From the NCBI GenBank assembly GCA_964549615.1, contig CAZJVP010000076.1, positions 33,802 to 97,801 of the forward strand: a stretch of 64,000 nt of DNA, written 5' to 3'. A program made the position numbers and the translations under genes. This stretch comes from CAYVLA01 sp964549615 [NCBI: uncultured Thermococci archaeon]. GTDB lineage: Archaea; CAYQAE01; CAYVLA01. This document shows, in pieces, positions 1 through 7,848 of this stretch; position 1 is the first letter of the stretch; every line of letters begins with the position of its first letter. The notes under the pieces are model-generated. The model did not search any database, was not told where the DNA came from, and saw nothing but the letters and a program-made list of their open reading frames with translations.

Positions 1-123
1 GGGAGTCAGCGGAACCTCATGGGTGTCCGAGCCGCAGACCGGACAACTCCTACGCTCCAGGATGGGCAGGTTGCACTTCATGCACCAAGAGACTAGTATC
101 CTGCCATGGTAGATTGCCGGCAT
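1..123 (-). CDS. PAPS-reductase-like protein, N-terminal fragment (runs off window)
   Basis: Only the first 41 codons are inside the window. They read from an ATG at 123 down to base 1 without a stop. The fragment contains a zinc-ribbon pattern, W-C14-x2-C17-N-x-P-I followed by C27-x2-C30-G, and ends in VPLTP. This arrangement is what I know from the N-terminus of archaeal phosphoadenosine phosphosulfate (PAPS) reductase family proteins, where it precedes a PUA-like and a PP-loop domain. A TATA-like box at 150-158 on the same strand puts the transcription start a few bases before this ATG, which supports the start. The rest of the protein is not visible, so the catalytic domain is unconfirmed. 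Confidence 0.6.
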   Translation of the reverse strand, partial: MPAIYHGRILVSWCMKCNLPILERRSCPVCGSDTHEVPLTP

Positions 124-149
124 TCGAAGACGGTTTTCTGACCGCACCA

Positions 150-158
150 GATAAATGG
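150..158 (-). promoter_or_regulatory. TATA box for the PAPS-reductase-like gene
   Basis: The minus strand reads CCATTTATC here. Its centre is about 30 bases upstream of the ATG at 123, the usual archaeal TATA-to-start distance for a transcript with almost no leader. Confidence 0.45.
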
Positions 159-440
159 ATGCGGCATTCTCCTAGGCGTGTCCAGGTGGGTTCGGCCGGC
201 TGCCTTGCCGTTGCACATCCGATCTCCCTGCAAGCGTTGCAAAGGAGGCCGATCAACGGGTGCAGCGCCCCCGAGCTTGCCGGCGCAACTGAGGCTGCTA
301 ACCATAGGCAGCGTAGAAGGCGCTGCGCATGCAGGCCGGGCGCGCCCGGGTCCTTGGCCATGTGTGGCGGTGCGAGGCGGCCTATCGCCTTGCCTATCCG
401 CATGGGAGCGGCTTTGCGATCGCTACACGACCAGGCGAGA

Positions 441-450
441 GATATTAATT
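441..450 (+). promoter_or_regulatory. TATA box for the deacetylase-like gene
   Basis: GATATTAATT is an AT-rich island in GC-rich DNA. Its centre is 26 bases before the GTG at 472, so transcription would begin at or next to the start codon (leaderless). Confidence 0.5.
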
Positions 451-471
451 GCAGCTTCCTTCGTCTGGCCC

Positions 472-2415
472 GTGTCGATTGCCCGTGTCTTCGCCATCGC
501 CCTATTTGCTCTGACGCTAAGCGCCGCTGCATTGGTCGCTTGGATGCGTTGGAGGTGCAGAAGGCAGGTGAGAAGGGCGGTTCTCATCATCCTGCCCATC
601 CTGGCGCTGGGAGAGTTTTTTGCTCTGTACCCGATCCCGCTCCTCCCCCACAACCCCGCCGTGGCGGCCGAGGGACGGACCTATGGGCCTCGCCCTGGTT
701 TTCCGGTCGTCCTGGTCATGGGCGAGACGGCGGATGCTAAGACCTTCCGCCAAGCCGACTGGAGCGGCGCATGGGCCAACACGCTTGTACAGGAGATTTC
801 TGGTTGCTCCGTGATCTCCGTTTCCCGCGTGGACGACGATCTTCTCCAGGATACTAGCCTCTTGGTCTTGTCAAGAAGTGCGTCTGGTCAACTTGCTGGG
901 ACTCAAGTGGCGAGCCTGGAGAAGTGGGTCATGCGCGGCGGGTTGGCGATAGTGGAGCAGCAATCGAACACGCTGTCGAACCTGACGGGGGTGAGTGTGG
1001 CAGGGGTTGGAGAGGCGTGGTCGCCTGCGAGGGTGACCAAGGTGGCAGGAAGCGCCCAAGAGTGGGCGGACCTAACGCTGATGCCTCTCGTTACCTCCTG
1101 CATGACGTTGTCCAAGAGAGCCGATGATACGACCGTGGCGATGGAGATGGACGATCAGCCCGTCGTCCTGGTCAGACACATCGGTGAGGGAGCCGTTTGT
1201 ACATACCTCTTCGACGTGGGCCAACAATTGACGGCCCTGCAGCAGGGCGTCCCCTCCAAGGGATTCCGGGTGGTGGACAAGAGGGGCGCCGGCGGCATCG
1301 TCGATGCGCCGGATCTCATCTGCAGCTCCGGCCCGTTGGATTGCAGCATTCCTTTCGCCGATGTCTTGGAGAGATGGATGGTTGGATTGTTGGAGGACAT
1401 CCGGGCGATTCCGCGGATGTGGTACTATCCGTATGATTATGACGGAGCTGTGGCCATCACGCACGACGAGGACTGGTTCGGCGATGCATCGAGTTTTGTA
1501 ACCGAACACGAGAAGGCCAGTAACTACTCATCGACCTTCTTCATGATCGCGAGGGGTCCTCTGACCTCCCAAGGCCTTGACATCATGAGCGGCCTGGGAG
1601 CCGACATACAGATCCACTGGAACAGGGAGATGCTCAGATGGCGGGACAAAGCGGTGCGCAGATGGTTCGTGGTGTTCACTAGGGGCGATGGCAGCTTGAG
1701 GAAGCAGATCCGCGTACTGGAGGAGAAGCTTGGAGGCAAGGGCGAGGTGTCGCTGTGCAGAATTCACAGACTAAGCTGGGGAGGTCGGTACACTCGGCCA
1801 TACAGGATCATGGAAGCTGCGGGTGTGAAGCTCGACTCGACGTTGGGACCAGCTGGAAAGACCGGAAGGGGATACCTTTTCGGAACCGGCCTGCCGTTCC
1901 ATCCCATAGACACCAACGGCAAATTGTTCTCCTTGTTGGAGGTTCCCTTCCAGATCCAAGCGAGGTATTCCGGGGTAGATCGCTCCTACATCGGTGACTT
2001 GCTTCGAAACAGCAGCGTGCGCTACCACGAGATCATCACCGCTCTGTACCACCCATCCGACTTGGTCGAGGGCTCGCCGGTGACGGAGGACTGGTACGTT
2101 TTCCACGAGCTTGCACGGCAAGAGAACCACTGGATGATTACCCTTTCGGATCTGGTTGGATGGTGGACCGCAAGGCAAGCAGTGGAAATAGGCAACGTTA
2201 AGTGGAACGGCACCTCCCTCAGTTACGATTGCGCGGCCACGCTGGATCGGATGGCGATCATTGTGCCCCTCTCACACAACGGTCTTGCGATCTCGTCCAT
2301 CTTCGTGGATTCAGGGCCGGCCCAGGCAACGAGAACGATTTCGCTGCAGGGAAGGCAGTACGTGTTGGTTCGGATCGACCAGGGCAGGCATTTCATCTCC
2401 GTCGTCTACCGATGA
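472..2415 (+). CDS. Membrane-anchored polysaccharide-deacetylase-like protein
   Basis: A protein of about 647 residues with two hydrophobic N-terminal segments (about residues 3-24 and 33-52). A region of about 300 residues follows that resembles a ThuA/GATase-like fold (the GETADAKTF stretch, then an alpha/beta pattern). The C-terminal half carries YDGAVAITHDEDW, which fits the first catalytic motif of NodB/polysaccharide deacetylases (T-H-D-x-D/E metal-site type), followed by H-W-N and LYHPSD. Such proteins remove acetyl or other groups from extracellular glycans, which fits a membrane anchor. The GTG at 472 was chosen because the TATA box at 441-450 points to it and the hydrophobic segment begins there. 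No Shine-Dalgarno sequence is visible. The substrate is unknown, and the assignment rests on one motif and the topology. Confidence 0.6.
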   Translation: MSIARVFAIALFALTLSAAALVAWMRWRCRRQVRRAVLIILPILALGEFFALYPIPLLPHNPAVAAEGRTYGPRPGFPVVLVMGETADAKTFRQADWSGAWANTLVQEISGCSVISVSRVDDDLLQDTSLLVLSRSASGQLAGTQVASLEKWVMRGGLAIVEQQSNTLSNLTGVSVAGVGEAWSPARVTKVAGSAQEWADLTLMPLVTSCMTLSKRADDTTVAMEMDDQPVVLVRHIGEGAVCTYLFDVGQQLTALQQGVPSKGFRVVDKRGAGGIVDAPDLICSSGPLDCSIPFADVLERWMVGLLEDIRAIPRMWYYPYDYDGAVAITHDEDWFGDASSFVTEHEKASNYSSTFFMIARGPLTSQGLDIMSGLGADIQIHWNREMLRWRDKAVRRWFVVFTRGDGSLRKQIRVLEEKLGGKGEVSLCRIHRLSWGGRYTRPYRIMEAAGVKLDSTLGPAGKTGRGYLFGTGLPFHPIDTNGKLFSLLEVPFQIQARYSGVDRSYIGDLLRNSSVRYHEIITALYHPSDLVEGSPVTEDWYVFHELARQENHWMITLSDLVGWWTARQAVEIGNVKWNGTSLSYDCAATLDRMAIIVPLSHNGLAISSIFVDSGPAQATRTISLQGRQYVLVRIDQGRHFISVVYR

Positions 2416-2629
2416 AGGTTAGCGCGGATCTCGATCTCCGGAACGTTTTCGGAATCCCGCCGACTGTGGCTCACGAGGCCCACGAATGGCCATGGCCGTC
2501 AACTGGCCCGTTCTTCGCGCTTCCGAGGATTGCCTTGCGCAGCTACGGCAAAGGCCATACCAAGAGACCCCCCGTTTGCACTGTGGCGCTCGCTCGGGCA
2601 AGCGGTGGTGGCCTTAGCCATAGCTGTAG

Positions 2630-2654
2630 CTGTAGCTACAGATAACCTTTAAAT
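2630..2654 (+). promoter_or_regulatory. Promoter of the eS26 gene with adjacent palindrome
   Basis: A perfect 12-bp palindrome, CTGTAGCTACAG (2630-2641), lies just upstream of a TATA box CTTTAAAT (2647-2654). An extra GCTGTAG direct-repeat unit precedes it. The TATA box centre is about 40 bases from the ATG at 2691, giving a leader of about 15 bases. The palindrome occupies the BRE/upstream position and could be a regulator site; that role is a guess. Confidence 0.5.
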
Positions 2655-2690
2655 CCAAACGGGTCCCAGCCGGCCCAATCAGTGACATGA

Positions 2691-2936
2691 ATGACGTCCC
2701 GGAAGTCGCGGCATAAGAAGTGGGGAAAGTACAAGAAGAGCGTGGGGCGCCAGAGAACCGTTTCCTGCGTTTTCTGCGGGCGCTCCGTGCCAAGGGGGAA
2801 GGCCACGCCCGTCGAGAGGGGTATGCGGTTGGGCGACCTAAGGTCTTTGGGCGTGAAGCGCGAGCAGGTAATGCTGCCGAGCTACAAGTACTATGCGTGC
2901 ATAAGCTGCGCCAAGCATCGGAAGCTGATCAAGTAG
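2691..2936 (+). CDS. rps26e: Small ribosomal subunit protein eS26
   Basis: An 81-residue basic protein with a Lys/Arg-rich N-terminus and a four-cysteine zinc site: C-V-F-C-G-R-x-V-P-R at about residues 26-35, then K-Y-Y-A-C-I-S-C-A at about 66-74. The CxxCGxxVPR and KYYxCxSCA signatures and the length are those of eS26, which sits near the mRNA exit channel of the small subunit. It is monocistronic with its own promoter. Its stop overlaps the 3' end of the convergent zinc-ribbon gene by 8 bases. The family occurs in TACK/Asgard archaea and eukaryotes, which informs the taxonomic guess. Confidence 0.9.
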   Translation: MTSRKSRHKKWGKYKKSVGRQRTVSCVFCGRSVPRGKATPVERGMRLGDLRSLGVKREQVMLPSYKYYACISCAKHRKLIK

Positions 2937-3921
2937 CCTCTGCGGGGACTGGCTGCGCAGGTGCGGTGACTCCTGCGCACTTGGTGCACATGTTCTTCTC
3001 CTTTATGAAATGCTCCGGGCAGACGTAGAACCCGCAGGAGTTGCAGAACGTGCGGTGCCTGTCGCAGATGGGCTCCCTGCAAACCCTGCATCGGATCGTG
3101 ATGGCCACCGAGTCGCAGAACTTGCACCTCAGGGCTCCCTTCTTCCTCTGCTCCAAGACCCTGGCTCTCTCTTGTGGGTTCACGAGATTCAGCGATGTCG
3201 AGTGCACGACCTTTACTAGCCCGCTCGGGGCTGTGGCCGTGACCTTGAACTTGACTCCCAGCGCTTCAACCTCTTCGCCGACGCGCACGGACTGACCGAC
3301 GATGTCCTCCTTCGCGAACTTCCGGAGGAGCTCGCAGGCCTTGTAGCTCAGGAAGGTTTGGGGCTCAAGGACCACGACCTTCGCATCTTCCAGGTCGGAC
3401 GTAGTCTTTTTGGACGCGCTCGTCATCCTGACCCTGATCCTCTTCGCCTTCCCCTTGGCAGCGCATTCGATGCACGTGTAACTGGCCTCGTCGTAGCAGT
3501 TCTCGCAGATGAACTTGCCGCAGACCAAGCAGTGAGCATTCCCAAGTCCAACGCCGCATATGGGGCATGTCAGGCACTCCTCACAGTAGCCTGCAAGCGG
3601 GGCGTTGGGATGGGCGCACTTGTACCCAAATCTCCTTCCGCATTCGGGGCAGGTTTCCCGGCCGAACTCGACGCCGCATATCTCGCACTTTCCGCTGGCC
3701 AATCTCAGGCCGAGGCCTTTGCCCATGAAGTGGAGCAGCGCGAACAGTCCGCCCGAGACGGCACTCATGATGACGACCGCGAAGACCGTGTCGTTGAAGA
3801 CGCCCAGGAGCACGTAGAGCCTCCAGGCGATGCTGAGGCTCAGCACGAAGCCCACCAGGGCCAGGATGTTGCCCATGTAGCGGAAGACATCTGCGTAACC
3901 TGTTCTTCTCATGGTTGCCAA
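2929..3921 (-). CDS. Membrane multi-zinc-ribbon protein with CDC48-N-like module
   Basis: A 330-residue protein. Two transmembrane segments lie at about 17-40 and 46-68. A dense set of CxxC knuckles covers 79-154 and a second set covers about 270-318. Residues 191-248 align without a gap to the C-terminal 58 residues of the ABC ATPase encoded just upstream (shared L-S, G-Q, F-K-V, P-x-G and V-x-V positions). The pattern resembles the second half of the CDC48/VAT N-domain. The TTG at 3921 is preceded by GGAGGTT at a spacing of 5, which also overlaps the end of the ATPase gene, so translation is probably coupled. It is the last gene of a permease-ATPase-zinc-ribbon operon and is probably a partner or regulator of that transporter. 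No enzymatic motif is seen. Confidence 0.65.
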   Translation of the reverse strand: MATMRRTGYADVFRYMGNILALVGFVLSLSIAWRLYVLLGVFNDTVFAVVIMSAVSGGLFALLHFMGKGLGLRLASGKCEICGVEFGRETCPECGRRFGYKCAHPNAPLAGYCEECLTCPICGVGLGNAHCLVCGKFICENCYDEASYTCIECAAKGKAKRIRVRMTSASKKTTSDLEDAKVVVLEPQTFLSYKACELLRKFAKEDIVGQSVRVGEEVEALGVKFKVTATAPSGLVKVVHSTSLNLVNPQERARVLEQRKKGALRCKFCDSVAITIRCRVCREPICDRHRTFCNSCGFYVCPEHFIKEKNMCTKCAGVTAPAQPVPAEAT

Positions 3922-3932
3922 GCGGGAACCTC

Positions 3933-4889
3933 CTAAGCTTCTATGGATACCTCCGTTGGCCTCATGACGCGAACTCTTCCGGGAGGATCGGTCTCCAGAA
4001 CCTTGAAAGGCATCTCGACGGCCTCTATGGCGTCCCCCGCTGCGAGTCTCTGGCCGATGAGCTCGTTCCTGACAAACCTGTTAAGGATCTTGATCATGGA
4101 TGCGCTTAGGTAGTGATCGCTCTTAAGGCGAACGGTCTTGGCGGGCTTGATGTCTGGCATCTGTATCTCCTCGTTCACGACCCCGCCGTCCCTCAGGTAT
4201 ATGATCAGGTCGGCCTCGGCCGTTATCTTCGGGTCGTGCGTGCTGACCAGAAGGGTCGAGTGCTGCTCCTCCTGGAGCTCCTTCATGAGAGCCACGATCT
4301 CGAGGCCGGTCTTGGCGTCCAGGTTCGCGGTGGGTTCGTCGGCCAGTATGAGCGGCGGATTGAAGACCAGCGCCCGCGCGATGCCAACCCTCTGCTGCTC
4401 GCCGCCCGAAAGCTCTATTGGCCTGTGGTGCATTCGGTCTTTGAGTCCCACCCGCGTCAGGACCTCAACCGCCCGCTTCCGCCTGTCTTCCTTGTCCACC
4501 CCCGCCATCTCCAGGGGCAGTTCAGTGTTCTCAAGCGCGGTGAGAAGCGGGACGAGATTCCAGGTTTGGTGGATGAACCCTATCGTCTCCTGCCTGAGGA
4601 TGTTGAGGAAGTCCCTGTCCCCCTTGGTGATGTTCAGCCCGCCGATGTAGACCTCCCCGCTCGTCGGCGAGTCGAGCCCGCTTATCATGTTCAGGAAGGT
4701 GGTTTTCCCTGATCCCGACGGCCCGATCATGACGGCGAAGGCCCCTCTCTCTATGCGGATGTTGACTCCCCTTAGGGCATGTACCTTAACCTCTCCTCCC
4801 GCGAGCTTGAAGGTCTTGGTGAGGTCCCGCGTGTCGACCATGAAGGGCCCGCGTATCTCTATGAGGTGCTTGCCGAGGTCAGTACTCAA
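3933..4889 (-). CDS. MacB/LolD-type ABC transporter ATPase with C-terminal extension
   Basis: A 318-residue ATPase. It has Walker A GPSGSGKT at 56-63, an HQTWNLVP Q-loop region, signature LSGGEQQRVGIARAL, Walker B LILADEPTANLD and an H-loop VSTHD. These are the features of the LolD/MacB/FtsE group, which works with FtsX-fold permeases. Unlike the usual subunits of about 230 residues, it has an extra C-terminal region. Residues 261-318 match the module found in the downstream zinc-ribbon protein. The TTG start (4889) overlaps the permease stop by 11 bases and has a GGAGGC upstream. It is cytoplasmic and powers the adjacent permease; the substrate (lipid, peptide or mechanical signal) cannot be read from the sequence. 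Confidence 0.85.
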   Translation of the reverse strand: MSTDLGKHLIEIRGPFMVDTRDLTKTFKLAGGEVKVHALRGVNIRIERGAFAVMIGPSGSGKTTFLNMISGLDSPTSGEVYIGGLNITKGDRDFLNILRQETIGFIHQTWNLVPLLTALENTELPLEMAGVDKEDRRKRAVEVLTRVGLKDRMHHRPIELSGGEQQRVGIARALVFNPPLILADEPTANLDAKTGLEIVALMKELQEEQHSTLLVSTHDPKITAEADLIIYLRDGGVVNEEIQMPDIKPAKTVRLKSDHYLSASMIKILNRFVRNELIGQRLAAGDAIEAVEMPFKVLETDPPGRVRVMRPTEVSIEA

Positions 4890-6831
4890 GTCTAAACGCC
4901 TCCGCAGGAGCCATTCCCGACGCCCTTCGGGAGGGATACCAGGATGAGAGGTAGCTTATGCCGACGGCCAGGAATAGCCCGAGCCCCATCATGGACAGGA
5001 TCATGAGCCAGTTCAGACCCCGGAAGTTCCAGGTGAACAGGAACGGCAGCATCGCTGCGAAGAGTCCTATCAGAGCGCCTATCACCCCGCCTATGAAACC
5101 TATGATGCTCGCCTCGACCCTGAACATCCTCCGTATGTGCTTTGGCTCCCCGCCGATGGCGATCATCGCTCCGATCTCCCCCGTTCTCTCGAGTACAGCC
5201 GTTATCATCGTGTTGAAGGTTCCGAGGGCACCGATCGCGATCGCGACGAGCGCCAGCGCGGTCTGGTAGGCCTCGACCACCACCTCACCTCCTGCTATCT
5301 GGCTCTTGATGGCCTGAGAGGTTATCATGAGTTGGACGAACAGGCCTATGCCTATGGCAATGCCTATGGTCGCAAGCAACGACCGGGTGAACCTTCGCAG
5401 CAGGTTCCTCACGGCCAGGGAGGTGTATATCCTCTTGCGAAGGAACTTCATCTTCACCAGCTTCTTGTAGATGGGGTTCATGTATTTCGTGACTATGCTT
5501 TCGGACGCTGCCTCCAGCCCGTACCTCATGGCTGTCAGCGGGTCGTAGAGGGCGGCTCTGAAAGCAGGGACTATGGAGGCTATGAGGGCCAACCCGACGG
5601 CCAGCATCAGGGGAGCTGCTACCAGGGAAACGGTGAATCGAAGGGAGATGAGGGTCGGGTACAGGCGGCTGGCCATGAACGCGATGGAAACGCCCAGCGC
5701 CCCGCCGATCAAACCGAGGATGATAGCCTGGATCATGAAGATGCTCATTATCCTGAATATGGTTGCGCCGAAACTCCCCATGATGCCTATGTCGCGGACT
5801 CTCTCGTAGACTCGCGTGAACATCATGTTCATGATCACGACCGCGACCGCGATGAAGGAGATCACGATCGTGGTGGTGTGCGCGAGGCGGGTGCTCCCCA
5901 TGGTCCCTGCCCCTGTCGGCGTGATGAAGTACGGAGCAACCTCGGCCATCTTGCGTAGCGGCACGATCACGTTGTTAATGATGTCGATGCCGCTCACGCC
6001 CTCTTGGTAGCGCACGTATATGCGCGAGACGGTGTCCGGTTCCATCGCGAACAACCGCTCTGCGTCCTTGCGGTGTATGAGGATGGTGTTCCCTGACCAG
6101 GCTTCCTCTGGCCTACCCAGCCGGTCCAGCGCTGGGTCGTCCAGCGTCTTGAACAGGCCAACCACCCTCAACGTGATGGTGCCATGGGTCGCTCCGCCGG
6201 TGGTCCCGCGCTTGGCAATCATCCCGGGGCGCAAGGTTATGTTGTCCCCAACGCCTATGACCCCTATCCCGTACTTCTGGAACTGTTCATGGTAGTACTC
6301 GGCCATGTCCACGCCTATCAAACACTCGCCCGGCTGGCTTATGTACGAGCCGTCGGTCACGAAGTCTCTGAGCCCCCTGCCGTCATCCGTAACGACCTTC
6401 CTCCACCACGCGTCCTCGGATTCGGGATCGATGCCGAATATGCTCAGCGGCCTCCCACGCATTCTCCTCTCAAGTGCCGTGAGTTTTTGGGCCACGGATG
6501 TCCCATTCACATCAATGTAACCTCGAGGGTCCTCCGCGATGAACTCGGTTCGCGGGTTCACTATATCAACGCCCTTGAGATTTCTGATCTCATCAGCGCT
6601 GGAAATGGGGGTGTTAGGTTGCCGGAAGGAGTACAGGACCTTGGTGACGCTCTGCCGCTCGGCGGCGTACATCTGCAGATTCATGGCCGTCCCCACGGCG
6701 ATCTCGAAGTTCTCTGCGAGCGGAAGGATGCATAGGAATGCCGATATCGCAAGCGTGATGCTGGCGACGGTCACCGAGGTTATCAGGAGTCGACGTCTCA
6801 GGTCCCGGATCGCGATGGAGAAGGAGCCCAT
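4879..6831 (-). CDS. FtsX/MacB-type ABC permease
   Basis: A protein of about 650 residues. An N-terminal transmembrane helix (LLITSVTVASITLAISAFL) is followed by an extracytoplasmic MacB-like domain of about 250 residues. A three-helix FtsX domain comes next (VVIMNMMFTRVYERVRDIG region), then a second 'AVRNLLRRFTRSLLAT' unit with another FtsX domain ending near the C-terminus (SSWYPSRRASGMAPAEAF). The conserved R-x-x-D/E-I-G-x-M/x-G-A coupling motif occurs twice. The ATG at 6831 starts M-G-S-F-S-I-A-I-R-D-L-R-R-R, the usual beginning of this family. The open frame extends further upstream but reads as non-coding. A TATA box at 6886-6894 precedes it. It is the first gene of an operon with the ATPase and the zinc-ribbon protein. 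Confidence 0.85.
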   Translation of the reverse strand: MGSFSIAIRDLRRRLLITSVTVASITLAISAFLCILPLAENFEIAVGTAMNLQMYAAERQSVTKVLYSFRQPNTPISSADEIRNLKGVDIVNPRTEFIAEDPRGYIDVNGTSVAQKLTALERRMRGRPLSIFGIDPESEDAWWRKVVTDDGRGLRDFVTDGSYISQPGECLIGVDMAEYYHEQFQKYGIGVIGVGDNITLRPGMIAKRGTTGGATHGTITLRVVGLFKTLDDPALDRLGRPEEAWSGNTILIHRKDAERLFAMEPDTVSRIYVRYQEGVSGIDIINNVIVPLRKMAEVAPYFITPTGAGTMGSTRLAHTTTIVISFIAVAVVIMNMMFTRVYERVRDIGIMGSFGATIFRIMSIFMIQAIILGLIGGALGVSIAFMASRLYPTLISLRFTVSLVAAPLMLAVGLALIASIVPAFRAALYDPLTAMRYGLEAASESIVTKYMNPIYKKLVKMKFLRKRIYTSLAVRNLLRRFTRSLLATIGIAIGIGLFVQLMITSQAIKSQIAGGEVVVEAYQTALALVAIAIGALGTFNTMITAVLERTGEIGAMIAIGGEPKHIRRMFRVEASIIGFIGGVIGALIGLFAAMLPFLFTWNFRGLNWLMILSMMGLGLFLAVGISYLSSWYPSRRASGMAPAEAFRLEY

Positions 6832-6885
6832 GCATGCACCTCGGCGTTGCCGAAAAGGAGACGATCCAAACCCGCTCGAAAAACT

Positions 6886-6894
6886 CATATAAAT
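6886..6894 (-). promoter_or_regulatory. TATA box for the ABC permease operon
   Basis: The minus strand reads ATTTATATG, in an A/T-rich patch of GC-rich DNA. Its centre is about 59 bases from the permease ATG, leaving a leader of about 30-35 bases. Confidence 0.5.
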
Positions 6895-7102
6895 GTTTTC
6901 GGCGCGTTGGAAGAGGCAGAATACGCCGTCTTGTGGCCCGATCGTTGACGTGGTGTCTTGGATCCGATATCTGCGTGCAAAGCTTCCTCCAAAGGCGCCG
7001 AAACCGATCCTGGTGAAGGGACTAGGGGTCGTTTTCCGAGGCACCGTCCGCAGGCGAACCCGCGCCTCTACATTTTTCTTGGGTTCCGCCCAAAGGAGGT
7101 CG

Positions 7103-7837
7103 ATGGCCTCCTTTGTCGTGACGGACATCGCATTCATGCCAAATGGGGTCGAGGGCCTACGTCTCTGGTCCAGAAAGCAGACCGCAATTTTGCCTCTAGA
7201 AAGAGGAAGGACGATCTCGTTCAGGGTTTCAGGCCAGCCCACGGCCAGCCGGCCGAAGGACCGATGCGCCCTCTGCGATGGGTCTCTGTGCCTGAAGGCA
7301 AGGATGGATTGCACGGTCCCCCATGTTTTGTACCTTGCCCTTTTCGGCCGGGCAGCCAAGATCGGCGTCACCAGGGAATCGAGATACGAAAAGAGAATTA
7401 GGGAGCAGGGAGCACCGTTTGCATGTGTCGTGGCCAGGTTCGAAGATGGCCTGGAGGCCCGCAGGGCGGAGAGGGCCTACTCGGCTTGGGAGGGCGTTAG
7501 GCTCTCTGTCAGGTTCGAGGACAAAGTTGGCGCGATCGGAAAGGTACCGGACGTGTTGGAGGCAAACCGGATAGTGAGGACTATCCCCCTTCCCGCCGTC
7601 CCGCAGCTGGAGGACATGAGGCACCTCTATCAGAACCCGGATCTTGACTCGATGGAGACTCCACTGATTCTTGACGGGGACGTGGTCAAGGGCAGGGTTG
7701 AGGACACGCGCGGTGAGGCGCTGTACTTCAGGCACCGGGACAACCTCTACGCGTACGATCTGAGGAGGACCCTGGGAAGGAGCCTTGGCCTCGGCGAACA
7801 CAAGGTGGAGGCGCAGATGACGCTGAGCAACTTCTGA
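7103..7837 (+). CDS. DUF2797 family protein
   Basis: A protein of about 244 residues. Recognisable family features are the cysteine pairs CALC and C-x-x-x-x-x-C before V-P-H, then VLYLALFG, K-I-G-V-T-R-E-S-R-Y and R-I-R-E-Q-G-A (a GIY-YIG-like stretch), and the C-terminal GDVVKGRVEDTRGEALYF region. DUF2797 proteins are widespread in archaea and of unknown function; the GIY-YIG resemblance is suggestive only. The ATG at 7103 follows AAAGGAGGT but at short spacing. The ATG at 7136 is an alternative. The open frame reaches back to 6893 but the extra N-terminus looks non-coding. The PHP gene follows after about 11 bases. Confidence 0.75.
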   Translation: MASFVVTDIAFMPNGVEGLRLWSRKQTAILPLERGRTISFRVSGQPTASRPKDRCALCDGSLCLKARMDCTVPHVLYLALFGRAAKIGVTRESRYEKRIREQGAPFACVVARFEDGLEARRAERAYSAWEGVRLSVRFEDKVGAIGKVPDVLEANRIVRTIPLPAVPQLEDMRHLYQNPDLDSMETPLILDGDVVKGRVEDTRGEALYFRHRDNLYAYDLRRTLGRSLGLGEHKVEAQMTLSNF

Positions 7838-7848
7838 AGGGGTTGCCC

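Larger units (their letters stand above)
124..471. other. Divergent intergenic region
   Basis: This stretch separates two divergent genes and holds a TATA box for each (150-158 on minus, 441-450 on plus). An open frame continues upstream of 472 to about 178. Its translation is rich in Arg, Gly, Pro and Cys, unlike the protein that follows, so I treat it as non-coding. I see no tRNA, repeat or other gene in it. Confidence 0.5.

Noticed and set aside
178-471. N-terminal extension of the deacetylase-like frame to 178
   Set aside because: The translation is rich in Arg, Gly, Pro and Cys with no hydrophobic segment, and the TATA box at 441-450 points to the GTG at 472.
5137-5958. Long plus-strand open frame opposite the ABC permease
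   Set aside because: Its translation is rich in His, Gly, Asp and Arg with no domain, and the minus-strand frame is a clear FtsX permease.
6893-7102. Longer start for the DUF2797 protein
   Set aside because: The extra 70 residues are basic and unlike the family, and AAAGGAGGT lies just before the ATG at 7103.
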